A stretch of DNA of 22,083 nucleotides from assembly GCA_943704495.1 (NCBI GenBank), contig CALSCR010003401.1:1-22083 (forward strand), read 5' to 3'. Below the pieces are notes generated by a model that did no database searches, was not told the DNA's origin, and saw nothing but the letters and a program-made list of their open reading frames with translations. Below, piece after piece: positions 11,058 through 21,063 of the stretch. Position 1 is the first letter of the stretch, and each line of letters starts with the position of its first letter. The stretch is from Pigoraptor chileana. Its lineage: Eukaryota; Opisthokonta; Filasterea. The translations under genes were made by a program, and so were the position numbers.

Positions 11058-12160
11058 CTAATGGTGATGACCGCGACCCTTAAAGTCGTCCATTGTGTCG
11101 TTTGCACCCAAAAAGTGGACAGCCGCGTCGAATGCCCGCGTCGGAAGAATGCCGCGGAGGAACGGCATGACGTAGAGGATGCGAGGGAGCATCAAAATGG
11201 CCTGGTTGGTGCGCACGGCATCCACAATTTTGTCGGCCACATATTCGGGCTCGAGAAACGGAAGAATCAGAGGAAAGCGGGTGCTTGCGCCATCGAACAT
11301 GCCCTGCAACGACAATGTGAGGGCAGCCAACAGTCGGAGGAAGAAAGCGTCGGTCCAGTCAGTTTGGTGTGCATTGCCGCGTGAGCCTCACGTAGTCATT
11401 GCCATGCAACCAGCCAATGTGGGCCATGTGCACCGCAGAACAACGCACAAACAACGCAAACAACGCACAGCAGCGCAGTGAGACCCACCGTGCGAATGAA
11501 GTAAGGGCAGACAACGGTTGTCTTGACACCCGTCTTGCCGTGTTTGCTGAGCTCCATCCGCAGCGCCTCGTCAAACCCAACGGCTCCAAATTTGGACGAG
11601 CAATAGTCGATGAGACGGGCGACGCCGACGGTGCCTGCAGAGCTCGCCACCGTCACCACGTGACCGCGGTTGCGGGCCAGCATGGCGGGGAGGAATGCCT
11701 TGACCGTCCAAAAGTGCGAGACAGTGTTGACCTGGAATGTCTTTTCGATGAGATGGTCGGGTGAGTCCAGGAACGGCTTGCCCGTCACAATGCCCGCGTT
11801 GTTCACAAGAATGGTGACATCGCCAACGTCGCGCTTCACGGCGGCGGCGACAGCATACACGTCCTCGCGGCGGCTGAGGTCGACCTGGTAGTGCACGGCA
11901 CGGCCCTTGCCGCTCGCACGCACCTCGTCGGCCACGCGGCGGACGGCCTCTCCGTTGATGTCCCACAGCACAACCGTCGCACCGTGGCGGGCAAAACCCA
12001 GCGCAGTCAGGCGGCCGATGCCACTGCCGGCACCCGTCACAAGCACAATGTCGCTCGAGACCGACTTGCGCTTGGCACAGACGAGACGGAAGAACTCCTC
12101 GACGTACGTGCGCAGTATGAAAATGACAAGGGCAATGGCCCCGAAAATTGTGCCAAACAT
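11058..12160 (-). CDS. RDH10-like: Short-chain dehydrogenase/reductase, RDH10-like (SDR16C family)
   Basis: Two exons, 12160-11489 and 11303-11058, joined in phase 0 by a GT-AG intron; 305 aa. SDR16C enzymes are membrane-bound retinol or steroid dehydrogenases, usually on ER or lipid droplets. The N-terminus is a hydrophobic helix (about 2-16). The Rossmann core has TGAGSGIG (42-49), an Asp after beta-2 (VVLWD, D67) that favours NAD(H), NNAG (120-123), VTVASSAG (Ser 173/174) and the catalytic DYCSSK (Y186, K190). The second exon encodes GMFDG and later ILPTRAF and FLGAND, which resemble the RDH10 C-terminus. The Met at 12160 puts the glycine motif at the distance usual for RDH10. A strong donor at 12341 suggests an upstream mini-exon that would add ten residues in frame. 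Substrate cannot be read from sequence; retinoid use is only inferred. Confidence 0.92.
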
Positions 12161-12246
12161 CGTTGATCCACTTATTTCCAGCGGTGAGGAACAAATGTAT
12201 GTCTATATGTTTGCCTGTGTGTCGAGTCCTGCCTGTATTTATAGCA

Positions 12247-12306
12247 TGTGTGTGTGTCCGTGTGTCCGTGTGCGTGCGTATGCGTGTGCATGCATGTGTG
12301 AGTGTG
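12247..12306. repeat. TG-rich degenerate simple repeat
   Basis: Imperfect TG tract with CC and CG interruptions. It would lie inside the proposed 5' intron of the RDH10-like gene. Confidence 0.85.
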
Positions 12307-12341
12307 ATGTTGGTAATGAGACTGGAACGGCAGACACTTAC

Positions 12342-12361
12342 CCCTGCTTCCGACGGCGCAT
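12342..12361 (-). CDS. Possible upstream mini-exon of the RDH10-like gene
   Basis: On the minus strand an ATG at 12361 encodes MRRRKQ before a strong donor (CAGGG|GTAAGTG). Splicing 12341-12171 to an acceptor ending TAAG gives in-frame MRRRKQGGST fused to the Met at 12160. The acceptor lacks a clear pyrimidine tract, so this may instead be a 5' UTR exon or not used. Confidence 0.4.
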
Positions 12362-12567
12362 ACTCGACACGTTTTTGCGAGATGGAGGCTGTGCCGCCAT
12401 TGGTCGTCTATTTATGTGATACTGCCCGCCCATCACGTGCCACGGCCTTCCTGACGTCACCGCTGTACCCTGAGTCGCACTCTCCAGCGGTGCAAATCGC
12501 CGACGTGAATTAGCAGATGCCTGCGAAACAAAGCCAACACCGTGATCACACTCAACGCACGCACAGA
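12362..12567. promoter_or_regulatory. Divergent promoter gap, RDH10-like gene / GET1
   Basis: About 200 bp between oppositely transcribed genes. It holds CCATTGG (12397-12403, inverse CCAAT box), CACGTG (12434-12439) and a perfect cAMP-response-type palindrome TGACGTCA (12452-12459) within 63 bp. Binding is inferred only from motif identity. Confidence 0.55.
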
Positions 12568-13812
12568 ATGGTGTTGTCAGAGTTTCTCACGTGCCAGGCG
12601 CTCTTTGTGCTGTACGCCGTTGTATTTGCCCAGGTCATTGCACGGGTGTCAGGACCACTTGGCGTGAAAGTGAGTGCAGTGCGCGTGTGTGCACGAGTCT
12701 GTGTGTGTGTGCCTGTTTGCGTGTGATCAGTTCTATGGCGTTGTATTCACCCTTTTTGTTCTGTTTTCAGGTGGCCACTGCCTGGGCATTGCGCAACAAT
12801 CCAGCTGCGCGCGAGGAGAAGGAGTGTCGGGCGGCTGTGTTCAAACTGCAGCAGGATTTGGTAAAGATCAATGCACAGGTATGTTTTGCTTCATTCCGCT
12901 TGCTGCAATGCTGCGCGAGACAGACTGGATGGACTGTTGCTTGACTGCAGCACACGACTGATGGACTTGCGCACCTTTCAACTCTTTCTATATTATTTTC
13001 GCAGGATGAATTTGCTCGATATGCGCGAACTCAGCGATCACTGAACGAAAAAACGGCCGAACTAAAGCGATTGAGTATCCACCACATATCAATCACACCA
13101 GACGCATAATGTGTTATCCGCTTTGCTCAGCTGGGGCGTGTGAAGCTGCGTTATAGAAATCATGCTGCTGCTTTCATACGCCCTTGACAGAACTTCAAAT
13201 ATGCAGAATTGGCATCGTCCACAGTCGTGAGTGGGGCGACCAGCAGTGTTGGCTACGCCACCAAGATATTGAGCGTGAGTGCATCATCAACGTCCGCTGC
13301 TGACTTGTCTTCAACGTCACCTTGCCCTATGCTGTGCTGGTGTGCATGCTGCCCTTCAAATGCAACACGCTCATTGATTTCCGTTCGGACTTGTTGGCTC
13401 TCTGGCTCCCTCGCCATCTGCCTCCGTCGCTTGTGTGTGTGCTGGTCAGTATGCTGTGCTGGGGGCTGTAATCCTGTCTTGCCGATGGACTCCTGTGGCC
13501 CGCTTCCCCACTGACTTTTTTGCGCCGTTCTCGTGGCTGATCGCGCTCCCCAGCATGCCGTCGGGTATGTACTGCCTGCCTGCTTACCTGCCTCCATGTG
13601 CCAGCACGTGATCATTTTTTCTACTCCCACAATCAGGCCCACATGCGTCCATGTTCAGTGTTTGTGCGTGCTTGTGTATCGGTGCATCTGCTCACGTCAC
13701 TGCTGCACGTGCCATTTGTTGGACACCGCACATTCCAGGCACGCTGTCGGGCGTAATATGGCTTGTGATTTGCAGGCGTGTGACCGCCAATGCAATCGCA
13801 GCCGTGCCATAG
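12568..13812 (+). CDS. GET1: GET1/WRB, ER receptor subunit for tail-anchored protein insertion
   Basis: GET1 (WRB in animals) with GET2/CAML forms the ER-membrane receptor that takes tail-anchored proteins from the GET3 ATPase. Six exons: 12568-12669, 12771-12878, 13005-13074, 13207-13274, 13450-13564, 13739-13812; all GT-AG, phases consistent, 178 aa plus stop, nearly the human length (174). The layout fits: an N-terminal TM helix (LFVLYAVVFAQVI), a cytosolic coiled coil that includes DEFARYARTQR, matching the conserved WRB DEFARYARLER that contacts GET3, then two further TM segments (YAVLGAVIL and SGVIWLVICRR). The loop FAPFSWLIALP parallels the WRB segment before its last helix. The third junction uses the AG at 13205-13206, not the AG at 13189-13190, because only that keeps the frame. 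It shares a divergent promoter with the RDH10-like gene. Confidence 0.9.
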
Positions 13813-13948
13813 CTATGGCTTCTCAAAGTGGAGGGGGCTCTTGCGTGTTGTACAACAAATATTATTGTTGATGAAAGCGGCTGTTCAGCCATTGTCTATG
13901 AGATCATCAGCACTGTGTTGCGCAACGCCCAATGCATGCACGCACACA

Positions 13949-16900
13949 TTAGAATGCAGCCGACTGGTATTGCACCGTCTTTGCGGAGGTCGACAGCGCA
14001 AACTGCACCGGCGGAACGTACGATGCGGCAAACGCGGCGTTGGAGGAAGACGAGGCCAAGTCGCCCCTTCGCGCACCCGAGGACGGGGATCCCGGGATGC
14101 GGCACATGCGCGACCTGGTCATCATGCCGCCGTCCCCGTGGGCGGCCGTGCCGGGCGTTTTTGCCGAGGATGCGCGCGGCCCGCGGGGACCTGGCGTCTG
14201 GGGCGGCATCACACTGTCGGCCATGAGGCATGCTGCAATGTGCCGCGGCCACTCCTCGAGGGCAAGCGATCGCGCAACCGCAAGGTCGTACATGTCTGAA
14301 ATATTGACGTTGAAGTGGCGGGCGGGCGGTGCGGGCTTTGCCTTGGTGCTCCGTCGCCGCTCCGTCTCGGCAGCGCCGCTCATCTGCACCTTGATGTTCA
14401 GTGCCACGGCGGCAAAATACCTCTGTGGGAATGCACGCGGATGCGGATTGCTCAGCTGTGCTTAGTGCTTACGAGTAACAGTTGATCGAGTCGCATGACC
14501 TGGCCCACACACTGTTCTGATATTTCTTGAATGTCTCACCTCCTTGAGATCGGCAAGCGTTTCCTCCAAATCCATTGTACGTGCTTGCATCTGTCGTGGG
14601 CATCATGAGTGCGTGGATGTCAGTATGTATTTGTACATGCACCAGATCAAGCCAGTTATGTCCCGGTTCACTGGGTACACAAAATAGTGTTTTGCAAACG
14701 GAGCTGCGCCACACAAACATTCAGAGATATGGGGCACATGCAGTGTGCAGTGTCTATGCAAGCACTCTGACGCGTACAGACTGAAGCACCGACCTTGTGT
14801 GTTTCGGAGAGTGCCGAGTGCCGGTCCTTCTGTGCATGCCGCAGAGCGATTTCCATGGACATTGCCACTGCCTTGACGCTCTGCAGCTGGCGTTCCAGAT
14901 CAACCACACGGCCGGTCTGCACGACACTTGCTGCCCGTGCCTCGTCGCGCTCCTGCATGCAGCAGTGAAAGCGGATGTTAGTGCTGGCAGTGACAGTAGC
15001 CCCTATTCAATGACGCTTTCATTGAGTGAGTGCGCACAGATGCACTCGCAGCTACCACCTTCTCCGCAGCCTTCAATCGCTCGCTTTCGACGTGCGCCTG
15101 GCATTGCATAGGAGATGTAAGGTGCAAGTCAGTGACAGGCGCTATGTCCATGGACTCCACAATTGCAAGGGAGATAACAGGCCACGGTCCGAGTGGCGGA
15201 AGCAAAGCACATTCACTATAGAGCAAGATGATGCACAAATTCACGCACCGGATCGTATGGGATCTCTTCATCCTCGGCCTTGAATTCCTTGAGCGACTTG
15301 ATTTTGTCTATTGTGGCGATGCAACACAGGCATTGTCGTTTAAACAGAGCCTGTGCTTTTGCAGGTTTGTGCATGCACTCCATTAACAAAACGAAATAAA
15401 CAGGTTATTACCCACCGTCCAGCAGCGGCCGATAGAATGAGTGGTTTGGGATGCGCTGCTTGTTCACGCGGTTGCGTCCCCAATAGTTTGTGCCCGCATA
15501 ATAGTAGAAGACCTTCAGGTGTATCCCTGCATGGAGGCAACCGCATTTGGAGAGTATCCATCAGTTAGTGTCACTGAAAACACCCGTCCTCATCCCGTTC
15601 CCACATCATGCAGTGAAATCGTACGCATTGCTGCCACCAACCAGTTCGGAGGCCGCCTTCAAGCACTTTTCCGTTCTTGTGGAAGTATCCCACTGAAATC
15701 GAATGGCGACCGCGTGCCAGGCGTACCGATCCCTCGACCTCCTGCTTGTAGTGGCAGCCATCGTTGTCGACGATGAGCTTACCGCCGATCCACACGCGGC
15801 TGCCGTCGTTGCTGGACGCATAGAGCGTGTATTCACCGTCAAACGGCACCTCAATGAACCCGCGGAAGCGCACAGCGAAATCGCCCGTTTGGTAGAGGTC
15901 GGTGTTGACGGGAGCATTGAGCACGCCCTTTTTGAAGAGCTCGCCAACGCTAATGCCGTCACACTGGCCTCGTGACTGCAAGATGGACAGGCAACATATC
16001 AAAGCTGAGTGTGTTTTTCCAACTGAAATAACAATAGTACACGCGATCATCAACAGGCAGGCTTAAGGACAACAACTCGGGTGCGATGGTCGACTGACGA
16101 GTTGAGGGACAGTAAGGATTCATGCACGTGGTTACAAGTCTGCGCATGTCGTTTAACAGTCAGTGCCTCACCGTTGGCGTCAGCTGCTCAAAATCTGGCA
16201 ACCACGTGAATGTGCCCTCGTAGTAGTCCCAGTACAGGCCGCTGACCAGATCTGCAGGGGCGTCCGGCTCCACAAGGGGGCCGCTGGCGTGCGCCTCCTT
16301 CGCCTCCTTCGGCTCCGACAGCGCGACGCCGTTGCGTATGTTTTCCTTGTCGTCGTCGGCATCCATGGCCTTTGCATCCGCAGCCTTCTCCGAGGCAACG
16401 GACCGCCGCCTTTGGGCAATCGAGGCACCAGATGCTGCTGCGTCGACCGCACATTCCTTAGACTGAAGTCGCGCAATAGTCTCCTGTTGTGCGCGGAGAA
16501 CATCTTTTACTCCTTCGAAGCGGCACGTGCTACAATGCGCGCTTATATCCCGACGAAGGCCCCGCCAATCGCATCCAAATGATGCGTGGATGCAAGGAAC
16601 ATCAGCGTCCAAACATTCACTCGCACAGTGCTCCTGCATGGTCGCAAAAAGAATGAGCCCAAAAGCGCTTTGTCAAGAAAAGTCATAAACATAGATGCAA
16701 TGTACAAACAATGTGCGACAGGCAAAGGGCTTTCAAACGCAGACACAAGTATGTGGAGTGGAGAGAGGGGCGTGCGGATGATGTGCGCTTCAGGCCCACC
16801 TCCATGTCCATGATGCTGACAGGCATTCCGCACGTGTGAGAGACAACCCTGTGCGCGCACTGCAGCCGGTGCTCCTCTACCGCGCTGCGTGGGAGCGACC

Positions 16901-17267
16901 GCCCGCACCCCGGATGACCGCAGGGAATGGGCGTCAGCGCGCACTGTGTCCGAACGTGATCTTTGATTTGCTGCCACAGGAATTTGCCGTCGCAGCGAAC
17001 GCACTGGACTGGCAGCTCGTTCAGCTGGCTCGTGATGATCTTGTTGACAGGCCGGAGGTCGTCCGGTCGCAGCGGCGCTTTGTCAAGACAGCATGTCGCA
17101 TTGCGCCTAATCCATTCGCAAATGCACAACAGACAATACGTGTGTCCGCAATGTGTCTCTACTGGATCTGAAAGTGGATCGGAACAGATGGGGCACAGAA
17201 GATTCTTGTCGATTGTGCCCACAAAGTTGAAGTCCGTTCCGACGGAAACCTCAATTTCACGTGACAT
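13949..17267 (-). CDS. RING / TRAF-type zinc finger / PA14 / coiled-coil protein, putative E3 ubiquitin ligase
   Basis: Nine exons: 17267-16800, 16633-16172, 15975-15642, 15526-15416, 15307-15249, 15097-15059, 14952-14794, 14590-14540, 14422-13949; all phases agree, 718 aa. Domains: RING at 25-62 with C25, C28, C40, H42, C45, C48, C59 and D62 (C3HC3D, as in TRAF6), suggesting E3 ligase activity; TRAF-type zinc fingers about 85-195; an acidic/basic linker; a PA14 domain about 287-458 starting GLYWDYYEG and including RFRGFIEVPFDGEYT and NDGSRVWIGGKL; a coiled coil about 459-560; and an unrecognised Pro/Ser-rich C-terminus. No signal peptide is visible, so it looks cytosolic, whereas PA14 is best known in secreted or surface proteins. 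At exon 3 an alternative GC donor (exon end 15657) would drop five residues within PA14. It is convergent with GET1 (136 bp). Individual domains are secure; the end-to-end model is hand-spliced. Confidence 0.83.
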
Positions 17268-17776
17268 TTTCTTCGCTGCCGCGGAAACAAGGTTGTAAAC
17301 ACGCGTGAAAACGGGTGTTTGAAAGTGCGCGTATCGCTTTTAAAACTTAAATCGCAAGCACACACATAAGACAACGCATATGCGAAATATCTCGAGCGAA
17401 TAGTCGCAAGCAAGAGCGTCATATGTCAAGGCGTCACAATGCATGCACCCAATAATGGCAGCGATAAAGGAGGCTGGATGCTAGGCCGAGAGATAGACTA
17501 CCTGCATGTCCGTCCAGGGAGTCATCGTCACACGTGATAATACATAAAAATTCGAATTTAAATTTGCGCGCGCAATCGTCAGCCAATCAGAGCGACAAGT
17601 GGAGTCCAGCTCCACTTCTCCTCGATCACGTGACTCTGCGAGCGCGTCCTTCATTTTCCAGACCCACAATTATTCCCAGACCGTAAGCGGCCGACAGGCA
17701 GAGTCATGTTGCTCACCAACGAACTGCATACAGTCGCACGCACATGGTCTTCTAGCATGGATAAGAAAGGCTTTCT
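17268..17776. promoter_or_regulatory. Upstream region of the RING-PA14 gene, motif cluster
   Basis: 509 bp between the ASPG stop and the RING-PA14 start; no exon found. A cluster at 17531-17633 contains CACGTG (17531-17536), an AT-rich stretch (about 17545-17567), CCAAT (17583-17587), a hairpin (17597-17617) and TCACGTGA (17626-17633). A further TCACGTGA (17257-17264) overlaps codons 2-4 of the RING-PA14 gene. Confidence 0.5.
17597..17617. repeat. 8-bp inverted repeat with 5-nt loop
   Basis: Arms AAGTGGAG and CTCCACTT are perfectly complementary, separated by TCCAG, directly between a CCAAT box and a TCACGTGA. It could be a protein-binding dyad; no function is known. Confidence 0.8.
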
Positions 17777-20700
17777 CTACTCTGGCTTTTGAATCTGACC
17801 CGCCGTCGCTGTTGTTGCAGCCTTTTTGAGCGCGCGCACAATATCAGTATGGCCGCCTGCCTTTGCTTCCTCGATAGGGGTCACGCCCCACCTGTCACGT
17901 GCGAGAGGGAAAGCGCTATGTCGCAGCAGCACCTTGACACATTCGGCATGGCCCTCGGCGGCGCTGATGTGCAGCGGCGTCCGTTGATCGTGCGCGCAGC
18001 TGTTGGCAAGGGCACCATTCGCAAGCAGCCTTCAAAGATACGGAATTGTTAGGAGAGCGTGTTAGCCCACGCAACAGACAAAGCAATCCACTGACAATCT
18101 GACGGGCATCCCAGGGAAAAAGACAAACAACAGCCAACAGAGGAGCGCTTCATACTTTTCCATTCCCATGGCATCGCCTTTTGCGGCCAGACTGCACAGT
18201 TTGTCCGTGAGTTCGTCACCGGGAACAAGCCGAGCCCCTCGCTCCCGCAAAACCTTCAATGCGCAGAGCACAGCAATTTCAAAGCATGGCGTAATGCAAT
18301 GAGCAACACGACATATAATCATTGAATTGAAAATTGCTGTAGGAATGGCTATGTCGTATTTCACGTGGGCACTGCACCTGGACAACGGCATCGTGCTCAT
18401 GCTTGAGGGCGTCACTGAGTGCGGTTCCGCCCCACCGATCCTGCGAGTTGGGGTCGCATCCAATGTCGAGAAGATACTTGACAACATCCACGTGACCACC
18501 GCATGCACTCAGCATCATCGCCGTTCGCCCGTCGTAGTCGCCCGCATTCAAATCAACGCCTCCGCGGTGCAGATTCTCAAGCTCCTTGACGTCACCAAAC
18601 GAGGCCGCCGAGCACGCGAGCACAGGGGCAAGCGCAGCCTCCACTTTGCGGATTGTCGCATCAGTTGAGTTTGTGTTACGAAAACTCTCGGCGAGAGCAT
18701 TCGCAACTTTGGAAACGAAATGCTTATCACGGAAAGAGAAGCGCATCTCAACTTCTGGTGCGCGCAGCTCGCCCCTAACCCGCAACAAACATAGGCAGTA
18801 CTTGCTGAGCTTCAATAAACCAATGCGAAATAAAAGGCATACAAATAGTTGCAAATAGAGCATCGTATAAACAATAAGCCCACCTGAGGCTCTCGGACAT
18901 GAGGCGGCGGATGATGCGCGGGCACTCGGGATCGGCGCCATATCGACCAAGCAGATAGCTCATCTTTGCAAGTGCACACTCGACCGTCATATCGAAGCCT
19001 GCGACGACTCCGGCGTCGTACAATGCGCGTCCCGTTGCATAGTGCCCCTGAAGTAGCCAGAGAGAAAACAGCGAGCGGGATTAGCGCAATGGCATGGGCA
19101 GCGCACATATGCACGCGAGGCAAATGCATAACACACAGCTTCAGAAGCACCCACCTCGACCATTCCTCGGGGACACTGCGTGCAATTCACAAGGACAATT
19201 CCAGACGCCGACGCCTGCTTGAGCACATCAAGTAGATCCTTGTTGCGATCGGGAGCATTGCCCGCTCCGTAGGTAAGCAGGACAACACCGCGCATGGGAG
19301 GTCTCAGAAAATTGCGAATGGCCTCCGTTGTGATACCCGGAAATATCAAAAGCGCGCCGATGTTTTGGTCGAATGTCATGTGCGTGCATATCCGGCCGGG
19401 CTGTCCAGGGGTGCGGACTGTGGCAAATGAAGGAATGTGGTTTGATAAGTGATGCGCTATGAGCTGTTACGAGTGTGTATGCCTGTGTATGTGTGTGTTT
19501 TATGTGTCTATCTGTGTCTGTGTCTGTGTGAAGCCCGCCTGTATCATGGGTGTTACGTGGGCCCACCAATATCCCAGTTGACGTCAATATCAATGCCGAC
19601 GCTTGCAAGCGGTGGGAAGCCTCCGCTACCAAATGCATCGAGCGATGAGGCATCTATCTTCTTGGTGCGATTTCCGCGAAAGAGGTGGTTGTGGAAGTAC
19701 AAGCACACCTGCACACACCAAACCAGCCAACATATTTTGTTAGCAGTCTGTTTCAATCTTCAAGAGAAGCGAAGGGAGTGAGCAGCTAAAGATGCAAATC
19801 ACACCTCTGGAATGTCAAAGTGCCCCGCAATGCAAAGAGCACCCAAAAAGTTGTCGATGCCGTCACTCTGTGGCTGCGTGAGCGGCACTTGCGACCCAGT
19901 GAGAATGATCGTCTTGGAGAGATTCTCAAAAACAAACGAGAGAGCCGAAGCCGAGTATGCCATCGTATCCGTTCCGTGCAGCACAACAAACCCTGGGTCG
20001 ACATTGACGATGGAAAGTAAACACAAATGTGACCAGACAAAAAAAGCAACTCAACATAAGCAATGCAGCGTTCTTGTGTCATCAATCCACGCACCATCGT
20101 AGTAGTCATAGTACTGTGCGAGTTCACTGCCAATCTTGATCCAGTCTTCCATCGTCATGTTGGATGAGTCTGCAACGCAATCATGTCCCAATTCCAAAAC
20201 AAAGGGGTCAGACCATTCACACACACACACACACACACACACATCAAATTTTTGCTGCCCAGCAACCGCTTCACAGTCAGTCGCCAAATCACCCATCGCT
20301 GTGACAATCACCCACCCAGCAACTCGGGAAATTCCTTCAAATCATACAGCACGCGCTTGCCAAAGCGGGACATCGGGCAGGCAAACGTCCGCACAACCGG
20401 CCCCTCGTCTGCCACTGACTTTCCCACTGCACGCTTCCCATCATTCGGCTGCGCCTGCGACGACGACGGCGTGGCTACAGTGGCGATTGACGGAAGCGTA
20501 TCACTGCGCTTCATTAACGGCTTTCTCTTGGCGGCGTCACTGGCGTCTGTCGCAGGCATAGGACGCTTGTCCGCCGTCTTGTCCGCGCGGGCGGTTGTTG
20601 GGCTGCCCCCGTTACTATTCGCACCCTTTCGCTTCGCCAGTCGCGGCAGCTCCTCCCCGTGGCTCCCCCGTGGCGATACTGCCTTCGCCCTCTCGAGGTC

Positions 20701-21063
20701 GGTAGGCGCAAAAGAGTACGCCTTGTCATGAAACTACATAGAATGAGCATCAGGAAGCAAGTCATTACATCAGCAATTCGTTGGCACAGGCGGGAGTCAA
20801 AGCAAACTGGGGTATTATCTCTTAACCCAAACAAACCTGGGAATTTTCGTATAGATAGTGCCCGAGATAGTTTTGAGCAGGAACGTATCCGCGCTCGCTC
20901 GGTTTCATTCCTGTTGTGCGTGAGCACGCATACAGTAAGTCATTTGCACGTTTGTGGAGTGGCATGAGCAAAATCGGTCAGATTTCGGCATACCTATTGT
21001 ACCGCCAGTGTATAGAACGAGGATGTGTCGTGGCTTGGCGATCGAGTCTCCAGGGGGCGCCAT
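17777..21063 (-). CDS. ASPG: ASPG-like L-asparaginase/lysophospholipase with ankyrin repeats
   Basis: Eleven exons: 21063-20994, 20910-20837, 20733-20316, 20169-20095, 19992-19805, 19708-19567, 19417-19155, 19047-18884, 18774-18378, 18253-18156, 18029-17777; all GT-AG and phase-consistent, 713 aa. Type I asparaginases hydrolyse asparagine to aspartate and ammonia; animal ASPG (60-kDa lysophospholipase) adds C-terminal ankyrin repeats, as here. Motif 1 is YTGGTIG (18-24; T22 is the expected nucleophile), followed by the flexible-loop segment [14 protein letters not shown]. Motif 2 is HGTDTM (218-223). Other family blocks are [22 protein letters not shown] and AGFDMT. Ankyrin repeats include [19 protein letters not shown] and [14 protein letters not shown]. 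Residues about 60-160 form a Ser/Ala/Lys-rich insertion absent from human ASPG as I recall it. The start is the ATG at 21063; the longer frame opens only at a GTG. Confidence 0.94.
19472..19530. repeat. TG-rich degenerate simple repeat
   Basis: Lies in the ASPG intron 19418-19566 and appears as CA on the transcribed sense strand, opposite to most intronic tracts here. Confidence 0.85.
20218..20243. repeat. (CA)13 microsatellite
   Basis: Uninterrupted CA dinucleotide run in the ASPG intron 20170-20315; it reads TG on the sense strand. Confidence 0.95.

Noticed and set aside
13275-13449. Open frame through GET1 intron 4, suggesting a longer exon
   Set aside because: The intron has no stop, but its 175 nt shifts the frame and read-through loses the second and third membrane helices; splicing gives the family sequence.
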